In this document: piece after piece, positions 47,611 through 60,086 of the stretch
Layout: every line of letters begins with the position of its first letter
Numbering within the stretch: the stretch's first letter is position 1
Assembly: GCF_009730915.1 (NCBI RefSeq)
Contig: NC_052474.1
Span: 4,189,501-4,253,500 of the forward strand
Length of the DNA: 64,000 nt
Source of the DNA: Dioscorea cayenensis subsp. rotundata
Lineage: Eukaryota > Streptophyta > Magnoliopsida > Dioscoreales > Dioscoreaceae
Direction: 5' to 3'
Notes under the pieces: model-generated
What the model was told of the DNA's origin: nothing
Seen by the model: the letters and a program-made list of their open reading frames with translations, nothing else
Databases searched by the model: none
Program-made: the position numbers and the translations under genes

Positions 47611-49466
47611 ATGAAACTAGTATAGAACAATTCAAAACAAATAATTGTTTTCTTTAATGGGCATTTGAAAGAGGATAAGATTATGGCTTAGCAGGAGGAA
47701 ACTGTGATGATAATAATTTAGGCTTTCTATGTACGTTATTATTTTTGGTGAAAACTTTTTTCTGTAAAAAAACTTACCGATAATTCTTGACATGTTAAGT
47801 TGCTAGAGAGGCTATGAGTGGATAATCCTTGAGGTCGTCATTTTTTAAAGTCATGTCTCATATACTACCTGTTCATTTCTTTTATAGAATCACCTGAGCA
47901 TCGCTAGCAATTTTGTATGTATTAAACTCTTCCCTACAATATTGATGTGTATTTGAATGTATAAGCAGATAATTCATGAAACTAGTAAAAAGCAATTTAT
48001 AACATAAAATTGTTGTTTGGTTTTTTTTTTTAATGGGCATTTGGAAGTGGACAAGATTATGCATAAGCAAGAGAAAACTGTAATGACATAACATAGATTT
48101 TTTGTGCACCATACTACTTTTTGATGAAAACTTTTTCCCGCAAACGAACTTACAGACAATCCTTGACACGTCCAGTTGATAGAGAGGCTATGAGTATCCC
48201 TAAGATCGTCATTTTTTGGAAGTCATGTCTTGTATACCACCTCTTCACTCATTTTATAGAATCACCTAAATATCACTACTAATTCCGCATGTATCCAATT
48301 CTTCCCTGCTACACTATAACCATTTTGTTCTTGACGTGTATTTGAATGCATAAGCAGATAATTCATGAAACTAGCAAAGAAAAATTCAAAACAGATAATT
48401 TTTTTTTTTTAAAGGTATTTGGAAGCGGACAAGATTATATGCATAAGTAGAAGGAGACTGTGATGACAATAACTTAGACTTTCTATGCACCTTATTATTT
48501 TTTGTGAAAATTTTATCACGTAAAAGAACTAACAAACAATCCTTGACACTTCAAGTTTATAGAAAGGCTATGAGTGGATAATCACTAAGGTCGTCATTTT
48601 TTGGAAGTCATGTCTCGTATACCACCTCTTAACTCCTTTTATAAAATCATCTGAGCATCGCTATCAATTCTGCGGGTATCCAACTCTTCCCTACTACTCT
48701 ATAACCTTTTGTTCATGATGTGTATTTGAACATGTAAGTAGATAATTCATGAAACTAGTAAAAAACAATTCAAAACAGATAATTATTTTTTTAATAGGTA
48801 TTTGGAAGCGGACAAGATTATGCATAAGCAGGAGGAAACTGTGATGACAATAACTTAGACTTTTTGTGCACTATTCTATTTTTGATGAAAACTTTCTCCT
48901 GTAAAAGAACCTACAGACAATCCTTGACACGTCAAGTTGTTAGAGAGGCTATGAGTGGATAATCACTAAGGTCGTCATTTTTTGGAAGTCATGTCTTGTA
49001 TACCACCTCTTCATTCCTTTTATAAAATCACCTGAGCATTGCTACTGATTTTGGGTGTATCCAATTCTTCCTTGCTACATTATAGCCTTTGTTCCTGATG
49101 TGTATTTGAACATGTAAGTAGAAAATTCATGAAACTAGTAAAGAACAATTCAAAACAGATAATTATTTTTTTAATGGGTATTTGGAAGTAGACAAAATTA
49201 TGCATAAGTAGGAGAAAATTGTGATGATAATAACTTATATTTTCTGTGCACCCTACTATTTTTGTTGAAAACTAACTGACAAACAATTATTGACACGGCA
49301 AATTGATAGAGAGGTTATGAGTGGATAATCCCTAAGGCTGTTATTTTTTGGGATTCAAGTCTTATATACTACTTCTTCACTATTTTTATAGAATCACCTG
49401 AGCATCGTTATCACTTCTGTGTGTATCCAACTCTTCTTTACTATACTGTAATTTGTTGATTTTGAT
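47611..49466. repeat. Tandem array of about five ~379-bp units
   Basis: The phrase ATGAAACTAG recurs at 47611, 47976, 48365, 48749 and 49129, and GG(C/T)ATTTG at 47661, 48037, 48415, 48798 and 49178, giving periods of about 365-389. Each unit continues with GACAAGATTATGCATAAG, a GACACGTCAAGTTG-like block, AGAGAGGCTATGAGTGGATA, GGTCGTCATTTTTTGGAAGT and AATCACCTGAGCATCGCTA. There is no open frame. Units are perhaps 80-85% alike. The function is unknown; it resembles a short satellite-like block. Confidence 0.9.
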
Positions 49467-51590
49467 GTGTGCAGTTGTCGTAATTTTTTTTTTTCAAATA
49501 CATTTTAGATGGTTTATCCAAATTTTTTTAAAAAAAAATTGTGCATAAGCTAATAAATTGTATATATGATTTTTGTTTAAATATTGTAGTCAAATCATAA
49601 GTGCTTTAAAGAATCTATTTCATTGTGATTATGCCATCCAAATAAAACTTAAAAACTTTTGTATTTAGTAGGCTGTCACCTTTTCCTTTATTTTCTGTAG
49701 ATATCTTTCCATATAATTATTTTAAAAAGATGAAACTTCACCATCCCATTCTCTTCTTAATTGTTTGTTTTGGAATATTATATTGTTACCATGTATGACT
49801 TCTGATCTAGTTATTTATTATAAAATTCTCAAAATGTAAGAGATGTGTATGAATATAGTCTTATTTTCATAATTATTACTAGAGAAAAAAAAAAATAGAA
49901 AGTTGGTATGACAAGGAATATGAATTCTTTTCAATAAAAGGTAAAAGAAAAAAAAAAAACAAGAAGAAAGTGATGATTCTTAGGCTTGACCCGTTGTTAA
50001 ACAAGATGGGATAAGCCCTCATTTTAGTGGGAGACAAGAAGTGAACCATCCAATGGATACATGATCTCACATCTCAATATCCCACCAATTTACTCAAAGG
50101 GGTTTGGAACAATCAAAAGAAACAAAATCAAAGTCACAAAGTCTAGATTTTTATGGATTAGACCATAGAAAGAAGGTTTTTTCTAAAATATATATATATA
50201 TATATGTATATATATACACTCTCATCATTTCATATTAATAGTTATATTTAAAAAAATTATATTATTTTTCATCTTTTAAGAGTTCTATAGTCATTAGATA
50301 TATATAATATATATTCCATTTTTACCTTCGGCTATAGGTGTATATATTAATAGGAATAAATAACTCTAGCAAAAATAAAAATATCTCATAATAAGTTTTT
50401 AATTAAATTTTAAAAATTTTAATGATAATCTTAATATTTGGCATAAAGCTCAAATATAAAAATTACTCCATGCAACGGAAGGAATATATATATATATATA
50501 TACATGGATATTTATATTTCCAAAGCAAGGAGTGCCTTTACTTACATCATGGAGTGCGTAGATGCAACAGGTAATAATATCTATAAAAACAATTTTTATT
50601 AAATAATAAAAACTATTTCAAGATAGTAATGAATTTGGGATTTGGTGGTTCAAACTTATTTTGAATATATATCATATGAGGTCGACTTAATATGAATTAA
50701 AATAAAAATATAACATTAAGATTATTTATATATTTTCCCCCTAATTCCTCTAATGATAATGATTTTAAATATTTATTTAAATAGATGTCAAAGAGGGGAG
50801 TTATTAGTCCAACATGATGACAATTGAGAGTACAAAATAATCAAGTATATTGGGAAATTCATGCTAAATGTTTAATCAGAGAAGGATCCAATGGTTCTTG
50901 GTTTGGTGTCACATTTGTTCCTTTTTAAGGGAATAAAACATTCATGATAACAGACCATTTCATAGTACATAAGCAATTGATTATTATAGATATCTAATCA
51001 TACTACTTTTTTTTTTGGCAACATTATTGATTATTCTCACACACATACCATTTTCTTGTGGAGCAGCAAATATTGAAAGTCATTGTCATGGCACAAGGTT
51101 TTTGCCCTTTTTAACCATACTTTTAATATATATAACTCTATCAAAACCATAAGTTTTTTCATATCAAGTTCAGGCTAATGTGAAAAAGATACTCCGGAGG
51201 AATCATGCATTAATGTAAAAATAGTGCTTGTACTATAAAACTATAGCACTCATATCATAATGTTAATGAGCATCTAAAAAGTTCACATTACGTCAAAAAT
51301 AAGTGTCTATTTAAATTATCCAAATGATAATAATTTGGATTAAAAACTTTCTGCTATAATTTTTGGATAATTTTATATTTACAATGCTTTAATCGGGACA
51401 AAATTTTGCTCAATTTTAATTAATCAAACTTAATTTGCCCATTTGCCCCTCATATTATCATATTAAATTTATATTTTATTACTTGTTGTATTTATATTTA
51501 TTAAGTATGTTGTAGTTGATATATATTAATTTTAGTATGTATTTTAATTATATTTCACTTCTAAATATTGATCTCTATTTATATGTAGCT
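49467..51590. other. AT-rich gene-poor region
   Basis: Contains (TA)n at 50187-50216 and 50489-50503. Around 49490-49530, GATGGTTTATCCAAATTTTT may be one more plus-strand LINE terminus. No gene seen. Confidence 0.5.
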
Positions 51591-52055
51591 GAAAATGGGT
51601 TTTGTGGTGTTTTCAGGGGTATCACTTTACCATTATCAGGACCAACCCAAACATCAATCACGACCAGTAGAGAATTCACTTAAATGCAAGCATTACAAAT
51701 TATTGCAATATTCCAGCCATTCATTATCGTGAATTCATTGTGTGTGGTTAAAACAGTAAAGCTCACGAAATCAATGGCATCGGTAAAAAGAAATTATAGG
51801 TAGAACTATGTCGTTCAATTGGTGTTTTTACAACGATTGTCAATCAGGAAGCTGAGGAATTAGCTTCCAGGCAATCAACCTTGAAATCCAACCTGATTCT
51901 TGTAAAAGCGAGAAAAATATATATAATAAATAGTCTCCATTCTTTAACAAAACCGAAGTTGATTGCATTGCCAGAAACAAATAATACAGTTGCAAAGCAA
52001 GCGCAAAAGTACAAATTTTTCAGTGGGGGTGGGGGTGAGCAATACTGTAACTTCC
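51591..52055. other. Unassigned sequence next to the gap
   Basis: Less AT-rich than its left neighbour and without an ORF. It could be part of the LTR element whose end lies on the other side of the gap, but I see no domain. Confidence 0.3.
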
Positions 52056-53055
52056 NNNNNNNNNNNNNNNNNNNNNNNNNNNNNNNNNNNNNNNNNNNNN
52101 NNNNNNNNNNNNNNNNNNNNNNNNNNNNNNNNNNNNNNNNNNNNNNNNNNNNNNNNNNNNNNNNNNNNNNNNNNNNNNNNNNNNNNNNNNNNNNNNNNNN
52201 NNNNNNNNNNNNNNNNNNNNNNNNNNNNNNNNNNNNNNNNNNNNNNNNNNNNNNNNNNNNNNNNNNNNNNNNNNNNNNNNNNNNNNNNNNNNNNNNNNNN
52301 NNNNNNNNNNNNNNNNNNNNNNNNNNNNNNNNNNNNNNNNNNNNNNNNNNNNNNNNNNNNNNNNNNNNNNNNNNNNNNNNNNNNNNNNNNNNNNNNNNNN
52401 NNNNNNNNNNNNNNNNNNNNNNNNNNNNNNNNNNNNNNNNNNNNNNNNNNNNNNNNNNNNNNNNNNNNNNNNNNNNNNNNNNNNNNNNNNNNNNNNNNNN
52501 NNNNNNNNNNNNNNNNNNNNNNNNNNNNNNNNNNNNNNNNNNNNNNNNNNNNNNNNNNNNNNNNNNNNNNNNNNNNNNNNNNNNNNNNNNNNNNNNNNNN
52601 NNNNNNNNNNNNNNNNNNNNNNNNNNNNNNNNNNNNNNNNNNNNNNNNNNNNNNNNNNNNNNNNNNNNNNNNNNNNNNNNNNNNNNNNNNNNNNNNNNNN
52701 NNNNNNNNNNNNNNNNNNNNNNNNNNNNNNNNNNNNNNNNNNNNNNNNNNNNNNNNNNNNNNNNNNNNNNNNNNNNNNNNNNNNNNNNNNNNNNNNNNNN
52801 NNNNNNNNNNNNNNNNNNNNNNNNNNNNNNNNNNNNNNNNNNNNNNNNNNNNNNNNNNNNNNNNNNNNNNNNNNNNNNNNNNNNNNNNNNNNNNNNNNNN
52901 NNNNNNNNNNNNNNNNNNNNNNNNNNNNNNNNNNNNNNNNNNNNNNNNNNNNNNNNNNNNNNNNNNNNNNNNNNNNNNNNNNNNNNNNNNNNNNNNNNNN
53001 NNNNNNNNNNNNNNNNNNNNNNNNNNNNNNNNNNNNNNNNNNNNNNNNNNNNNNN
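52056..53055. other. Assembly gap of 1000 N
   Basis: Exactly 1000 undetermined bases, a scaffold gap of nominal size. Frames crossing it are meaningless. Confidence 0.99.
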
Positions 53056-53367
53056 AACCTCGGAGGTCTTTACTTGGGTCCCGTTATAACTGCCATATCA
53101 TCGTGATCATTTTTCCCTGAATCTCTGATACCATGTTAGAAATTTATATATATATTTTTTTTATCAGAATCAATTTTTTTTTCCCTGAAGTTCTGATACC
53201 ATGTTAGAAATTTATATTTTTTGTATTAGTGGGCTCTATATGGGCTTTATATGGGCTTAGGGGTCTTACACCAAAAAGTCTCAAGACTTAGTGGCTCAAC
53301 CTCTATACCTATATATAAACCCATTACAATTCTATTACACAACCGATGTGGTACTATATTTCCAACA
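53056..53367 (-). mobile_element. LTR of the TRIM-like family plus primer site (fossil, partial)
   Basis: A 166-bp LTR (53202-53367), read on minus as TGTTGG...CTAACA, has the same length and nearly the same sequence as the 3' LTR at 19577-19742. Directly inside it the minus strand reads TGGTATCAGA, the usual initiator-tRNA primer binding site, and the LTR-edge plus primer-site phrase occurs twice. The rest of the element runs into the N gap. Incomplete as seen. Confidence 0.8.
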
Positions 53368-53855
53368 ATTTGTACAATCTTTAAATTGAAACTAATTCAG
53401 AATAATTAACAAAAGAACAAATTCTAGTGCTAAAGATGTCTTAAAAGAAGACAGGTTCAAGTAGAATCTGATTTCTGAATTAATATATAACATGGGGCTG
53501 AAAATTAAAGCTTGATATAGCAATCCAAAGAATAAAATTATCAAAAACAAGATCAAATAACAACATAATTAGAGAAATTGGATGTATTATAACCAACATT
53601 ATCAACATCAATGAAAGATATGTCAAATTGAAATACCATTTGAAAGTCATGTCAATCATTGAATACAAGTAAAGATGATGTTTTTCAGTTTCCAGAATTC
53701 AAACAAGTTCACTATTTTCACAAACAAACACACTCAAATCAATAAAATCATCAACATAAAGGACAAACAGAGATGTACATGAAAAAACATACTTACAAAA
53801 TGTTAGGTATAGAGAATAAACTTCTCTATTTCCTTTCTCATTCATAATCAGACCA
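53368..53855. other. AT-rich spacer
   Basis: No gene or repeat recognised. Confidence 0.45.
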
Positions 53856-53859
53856 AATA

Positions 53860-54386
53860 CTTGGCATTGCAATTGAATCCCTCAAAAAATTCCTCTCCTG
53901 ATGAGCTTTCACTTGCTCAAAACTCCATTTTTAACACTTTAATTAAAGATAATTATTTCATCTTGAGCCTCTTTTCCATTATATTGAAAATTGACCAGAG
54001 GATCTTAACTTGGTTCTCTTCGATTCTGTCGGGCCCTAGAGAGAAAGTGTGTAGATGATATCTTCACTCATCGGAAGAAAGTCCGGAGTTTTTAGATCCC
54101 TCGAGTGGCGGAAGTGGTGTGACTATGCCCGTGCAGAGGAGATTCATGATCATGGCGCAGTCTAGAATTCTTTGATGGCTTTGATGGCCTTAAGGATTGT
54201 TGTTCTTCCTTGCTCTGTTTTTTTATTATCTGTCCTTTTTGCTTTTTTCTCGTTCCTATTGTTATGTTACCACACCACTCGTAGTTGTTTTTTCCCTGCT
54301 TTGTGTGGTCGACTCGTAGTACATGTTTTTCCTTTTTTAATTGGAGTAGTTTATCAATTTTTAAAAATAAATAAATAAATAAATAA
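53860..54386 (+). mobile_element. LINE 3' end with (TAAA)n tail
   Basis: Ends TTTTTTAATTGGAGTAGTTTATCAATTTTT and a (TAAA)n tail at about 54362-54386, the local LINE terminus in plus orientation. The upstream part is a pyrimidine-rich 3' UTR with a decayed frame. Left border not determined. Confidence 0.55.
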
Positions 54387-54505
54387 AATGGAAGATTTTT
54401 ACATATACATACATTATATAACTCTTTTCATACTTCTCCATTAAAATGGAAGATTGTTACATATATATACACATACATTATATAACTCTTTTCATATCTA
54501 AGTTT
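54385..54505. repeat. Two direct copies of a ~60-bp segment
   Basis: AAAATGGAAGATTTTTACAT...CTCTTTTCATA occurs at about 54386 and again at about 54444, directly downstream of the LINE tail. Confidence 0.7.
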
Positions 54506-54508
54506 TTT

Positions 54509-54580
54509 TTTTTTATTTGAAAAAAATTGGATAGACCATTAACTTATTAAAATAAACGGTACATAAGTAAAAAAAATATA
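54509..54580 (-). mobile_element. Very short LINE terminus
   Basis: T-run followed by ATTGGATAGACCATTAACTT and ATTAAAATAAAC, the reversed terminal motif of the local LINE family. Only about 70 bp. Confidence 0.4.
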
Positions 54581-54589
54581 TATATATAT

Positions 54590-54905
54590 AAATATCAAAA
54601 TGGTCCTTATATTTTTCGTTTTCCGTCCTTTTAGTCCCTCTAATATAAAATCCGCCCTTTTGGTCCTTGTATTTGTACATTTTCGTCCTTTAGTTATAAA
54701 ATCTGCCCTTTTGCTCCTCGTATTTACACATTTTTATCTTTTTTGATCCCTCTAATTCATCAACTGGAAAGACTAAAAGAGCAGATCTGTCAATTAGAGG
54801 GACCAAAAAGATAAAAATATGAAAATACAAGGACCAAAAAAACAGATTTTATATTAGGACTAAGAGGGCAGAAAACATAAAATAGAAGGATCATTTTGAT
54901 ATTTT
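54590..54905. mobile_element. Foldback element (MITE-like)
   Basis: Arms 54590-54651 and 54845-54905 are inverted copies: AATATCAAAATGGTCCTTAT on the left against AATATCAAAATGATCCTTCT from the right. The inner parts (TTTGGTCCTTGTATT / AATACAAGGACCAAA) are also inverted, so nearly the whole block could fold back. No coding potential. Resembles widespread plant foldback MITEs; superfamily not assigned. Confidence 0.75.
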
Positions 54906-55164
54906 AACCTTAAAAAAAGCCCTGCTATCATGAGATGTAGCATCTAACCATAGGAAAAGGCATTAAAAATAACAATGAAATAAAAAACATTTTTTAAGAT
55001 AATGTTTAGAAGACATCATCAATTGCAATGACCACGGAGTCAAACTCAAAGGAACTAATGCACAAGTGGGCCAAGCGTCTTTTGGTCTCTTAGAATTGTC
55101 ATAGCCTCATAGGCTCAAGTCAACGAATAACTAAAAAAAAATCTCACATTAAATTTGATATTTT

Positions 55165-55514
55165 TTTTATTTTGTTATTTTTGAAAAGACTAGTAAATTG
55201 CATGTATTAATAAAAAAGAAGGAACAAGTACAAAAGAGAACATTGAAGGAAGACAAAAAAATAAAAATAAAAAAATAAAAAAAAAAGATAATAAGGAGGA
55301 ACGGGTTCTATCTTCCATATTTTTTTTTACAAATGTGATAAGCGCCACCCCACGATGGGGGTGTCAAGAGATAGGACCAAGTGTAAAAGTGAATATTGAA
55401 GGAAGACAAAATAAAAAAAAAAGACAATAGGGAGAAATGGGTCCTATCTCTCATTTTTTTTTTTTCTTTTACAAAGGCGATAAGCGCCGCCCTAAGATGG
55501 GGTGTCAAGAGACA
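55165..55514 (-). mobile_element. LINE 3' end, tail region duplicated
   Basis: Starts with the reversed LINE terminus (AAAGACTAGTAAATTGCATG). Then two tandem copies of about 140 bp (about 55228-55371 and 55381-55514) each hold a T-run, a GCGATAAGCGCC hairpin and GATGGGGGTGTCAAGAGA. Confidence 0.6.
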
Positions 55515-55868
55515 GACATATATAGAGATGCACCATTTATAGTAGCTTAACAACTCTATAGAGATTTATTAATTTGGCCAGGCATCATATGGGGTAATTA
55601 AATTCCTACCATGTGCACACTTAAAAAATATTTTAGGAATCAAACCAAGTTAATAAATTCTGCCTACGAAAATCTGGATCGATCCCGGAAAAATATTTAC
55701 AATATATCGCGACGATCGCTACGAGTATTTTTATACAATATCTACAATATATATATTACTATAACAGTATTGTCAACCCAGAGATTTGACCTGGGTCAAC
55801 CCATTCACTATTCTAGTAACATATTACTACCCTATCTCCCATTGTTTTTTAAAATTTCTATATTAAGG
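55515..55868. other. Spacer before the Mutator-like element
   Basis: No gene recognised; includes GACCTGGGTCAACCC and other short repeats. The base composition changes sharply after this point. Confidence 0.4.
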
Positions 55869-56270
55869 GCCTTTAAGTTTGTAAAATTGCCAAAAACACC
55901 CAATTAGTTTTGCAATCCCCAAAATCCCCCTCCTTTTAAACTCTATGTTTTTCAAAACCCCCAAACCACTCATAGCGGATGTGAGCGGGAGTGAGTTTCA
56001 AATTTTTTTGACGAAAATGCCCTTGCGTGAGGGAGTCGTGGGCTGCTGACCATCTCGGCGATTTGAGAGGAAGTGGGCGGTTTTTCCGTAGGGGTAACCC
56101 CGAGAGGCAATTTATTGGAGCCGTTTAATTGCTTTTTCTCAACTCACGTCTTGACTTTTTCCATTTCCAGCTGTCTCCGAAGTTGTCTTTCTACCGTGAA
56201 GCCTCTGTGATCGGCATTTTATCGACTTTTTCCCTTTCCACCCGGTATCTCGAAGGAGAAGTCCTCCAGC

Positions 56271-59200
56271 ATGACTAGTTGGCATTTCATCGGTTTGAAA
56301 TCTAAGGTATTGAGTATGGTTTTTATGTTAAGCTGCTACGTTTCAAAGAAAGATTTTTCGATTTTTGTTTTTGTGCTCCCTGCTTTTTGTTGGAAGATAT
56401 CAAGTCTGCAGGGGATTTCTCATGGGGTTTTGTTAGTCTGCAGGAGATTTCTCGGTCGGGTTTTGTTTTGTTTTGCATTTTCGTATGTATACACTATCGA
56501 ATTAGTTTTTTCGATTGTTATGATTTGTGTAATATTTATAATGTACATTTCCCGTTTCGTTTGATATGGTTAGCTTTTTACAAATGAGGTTGACGCTTTA
56601 GAAATGAGATGTTACGAGTTTAACATTTGTTGTCACTGTTTAAAGTATTCTCGTCTCTGTTTAACAAAAATGGGTCTCTGTTTAACATTTTATATCTCTG
56701 TTTAATAACCGAGAGTTCTACCGTTTAAAACCTTATATTTCCGCTAAACTTTTGTCAATACTGCATGTTGAATGTGTTGTTATTGTCGCAGGTTTGTGAT
56801 TATGGCGGTCAACCTAGTTAATGGCCGATGCTATTTGACACCGGTAGTGGAGACTTTAGCTGAATTGAAAAATAACATGACCCTCGACACTCGGGAGATT
56901 ATTCGACGGACACCGCATTTGCGCTTCATCGAGCTGGAAGCTATATACCAGAGAGAGCCCTTCTTGATTCTCTTTTGCAAAGGTACGATGGTCGCACCAA
57001 TAAATTCGAGGATCGGGAAAGCCTCGCTGAGTTTCGGACCTCAAGATGTGGCCCTCGTGGCTTGGTCTCGCGTTGCGATGGCGACGCAGTGGTCTTTCGA
57101 AGAAGAAAACCAGTCGGCGTCGAAGGGCGGTATCTATCAAAGACCTCACGAGAGCACGCAGAGACTCCATCAAGAGCACTCGCTGCAACTTGTTCGACGG
57201 AGGGAGAAGAAGATAATTTCGTCAAACTCTCGATGGTGTACCCTCATGGGGACAGTCCTCTTCGCCAAATACATCATGCTCGGTTCGAACCGGATCGCTG
57301 ATTACGTCGATGATCTACCGACCCAGTGGGCGATACGCATGGGCGCAGCGACGCACTAAGTGGCTTATGGAGGATATTCCATAGCAGTGCCCGAGTCGCA
57401 AGATAGATGCTCGTGGGAAGAAGATCAACTACGTGGTACATTAAGGGTTGCTCGGTCGCGCTTAACGTCTGGTTTTACTGAGATGACCGAGCGGGGAAGA
57501 AAGTCCGCTTTTCGCGAAGATCCCAAGGATGTTGTGCTACGGTGAAATTACTACCGGAAGCAAGCGACGGTAGAAACGAGCTTGTCATCGCTCGATGGAA
57601 AAGAGGTAATAAATCACTGGACAATGTTTAACATAAGTCTTTAACGTTTAAACATTTTTATTTAGCGCTTTAACTTTAGTATTTACCGTTTAACTCTTAT
57701 TCATACCTGGTTTAAATATTTTTGTTCTTCGCTTTAATTATATTCTATAACGCTTTAAATATATAAACACTACTGTTTAAATATAGTTTTTTTATAGTTT
57801 AAAATGAATGATTTCACTGAAATTGTTTGGTTTACATATGTTAGTTTCCCTGAGTGGTTCCGTGAACGTCGAAGAAGAAATATTTGTTAGGGGCCAACCG
57901 ACGGATGGATGCCATCGCTCCCGAACCACTCGCTCGAAGGCGGGATGAGAGGCAGCCTCTATCGCTGCTGGGGACCGCCTGCTCTCCCTACTTCCACCCC
58001 ACCACGCAGCGACGCGATTCCTCGACGCAGGAGCCCTCCCCTACCCCGGCAGATGCAACAACCTCCCCTACCACGCACAACGACAGGGGTCCCCCGAGTG
58101 TGGCGGCCCTCCGACCATCGGCAGCCCCTCCGACCATGCACGGATATTGACGACCGAAGTTTTCTCGGCTTGTCGCCGTGTCGAGGGCGCCTGGAAGGAC
58201 GTTCGACAGACCCGGTCGCGCCATCCCTCGAAAAGAACTCAAGCACCCGGGACGAACGAGGCGTCGGAATTTGACGACGACGAACATCATCGGGAAGGTC
58301 ATTCCAAGGCGGCCACATTCGAAGAGACTTCGCGAAAAAGAGGAGAACAATACTGCTTCTGTCTCCACCGCCGGCTGACGATGAAACAATAGCAACACCA
58401 TCGGCGGCTGATGCTGTTGTTGAGAAGGACATCTTAGATGATGTGGCCGTCGCATCTGCTGGAAGGCCGTTGACTCTCTTCTCGATGAAATCCTCGACCT
58501 GGTGGAACCAGCTGCCGAGATTGCGGCATCAAAGATGGACACAATCAATGAAGATCAAGAACAAGTTAAGGGTGTGTCATGCCCAATGATCGCTGCTGTC
58601 GTGGCCGACGGTTGAGAAGATCGCTCGAATCTGCTCAGCTGGCCGCGGACGCGGGCCGACAAGATCGCTAGCCCAAGCGAGACACAATTCCCACCACAAC
58701 AAGAACCATGTAAGGATGTGTCATGCGGTTGATGTTGTCGCCGCGTCGTCACGATCGGCGAGACATAATCCCACAACAAGAACAACCATGTAAGGATGTG
58801 TGTCGCAGTTGATGCTCGTCGCCATCGCCCCCGCATCGAGGAAGATCGTCATGAAGACCCCGACCGAGCAAGCGAGAGAGATGATCAAGGCCAATCAAAC
58901 ATCGACTGCACGTGCTCGGAAAGGTTTTTATTCGAAGAAGAAGAAATGGGTTGGCCTCGAGTCGTCTTTAACAAATACGACAGTGGAGTTGATGAGGATC
59001 TTCCTCAACCGCCTATGGACGGGTAAGTGTAAAGTTTTTTATGATATTGTTTAAAGGTTTTTATTATAGTGTTTAACAATTACCTAATAGTGTTTAATAC
59101 CTTTTATGTTATCATTTAATTTGTCTACTTAACATTTAATTATATATAATATCATGTAACAATTGATAATATCATTTAAATATTTATAATATGGTCTTAT

Positions 59201-59950
59201 TATATCCGTTATCGTTTAATCCCTCGAAAGACTGGGTCAGTGGAAGAATGACCTGTCGCAGACTACACGCGACAAATTATACACGCTGCTGAGGGGAAGG
59301 AGATGGTCATCGATGATGTGATGGACGCTGTATGCATAATACAAAAGTCGCGAGCAAAGAGCCATATCCTTACAAGAAGCGCCTCCATCACCGCGACTGC
59401 CATACTGTTTATGTCCAAGCGAGAAGACGCATACTGACACATTATGGCTATGATCGGGGATCGATGTGCGAAACCGCATGAAGTTCAAAATTGTCATCCT
59501 CCCGATAATCATGAAAGGCCACTTCCATGTCGTCAGTCTCGGACAATGATAAACAAGAATACATGCATTATTCTTCATGTCCGGGGTACGATAAGGACGC
59601 GTTGGACATGGTAAGTTATTTAATTATGTCCTATTAATATCTGTTTGGTATTTAAATCGCTATTCTAATCTCGACTTGCATATCTCGACAATGGAATCTA
59701 TTCGACAATTGTGTCGATATGGAGTTCGGCGAGTCGGCTGACAAGCAAAAGTACCCACTCGTGCACGACATAGAAAACCCCACGCCAAAAAACAAGGAAG
59801 CGTCGATTACGCCAGCCCTACGTCATGCGGTTTTATCGAGCAATTACTTTGGGGTGAAGTTACGGCCACCGCATGACGGGACGTTCCTTACCTCGTATTA
59901 CGGTATGTTACCCGCGATACTTAAGGAGGGGGAGGCGTGCCGTCCATGAC
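56271..59950 (+). pseudogene. DUF1985 + Ulp1 (C48) protease gene of the MULE, decayed
   Basis: A first coding piece MTSWHFIGLKSK (56271) is followed by an intron. The DUF1985-like part spans about 56800-57600: across frames it reads TREIIRRTP, RYDGRTNKF, DVALV, IADYVDDLPT, THKWLMEDI and SSLDGKEVI. The middle (57880-59030) is low-complexity with an ~80-bp internal repeat (58704 and 58784). The C-terminal part (59240-59950) reads IIMKGHFHVV, NKQEYMHYSSCPGYDKDALDM and YPLVHDIE, as in plant Ulp1-like cysteine proteases of mobile elements. Introns at ~57605-57845, 59030-59225 and 59612-59690 carry TTTAA arrays. Frames break often, so no full protein is made. Such genes remove SUMO-like modifiers in their active form; that activity is only family knowledge here. 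Confidence 0.75.
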
Positions 59951-60086
59951 AAAGGGGTCGTCACAAGAGGGTTAAATTTTGTTTTTTTCAAGAACATGTC
60001 CCATGATATCCCGAATGTCAATTTTATTTTTCGAATGTAAATCTGGACAAATTCAATTTCATTGTTTTCGTGTTCGAAGAGCATGA

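Noticed and set aside
47611-49466. CRISPR-like array
   Set aside because: The repeat unit is about 379 bp without short repeat/spacer structure, and the DNA is plant nuclear. It is an ordinary tandem repeat.
51881-53120. Two ORFs of about 400 codons
   Set aside because: They consist almost wholly of undetermined bases of the assembly gap.
56856-57301. Separate small genes overlapping the DUF1985 region
   Set aside because: They are alternative frames of the same decayed exon.
57884-58548. Overlapping ORFs on both strands, up to 186 codons
   Set aside because: CG-rich low-complexity DNA has few stop codons; none shows a domain. It is the linker of the decayed Ulp1 gene.
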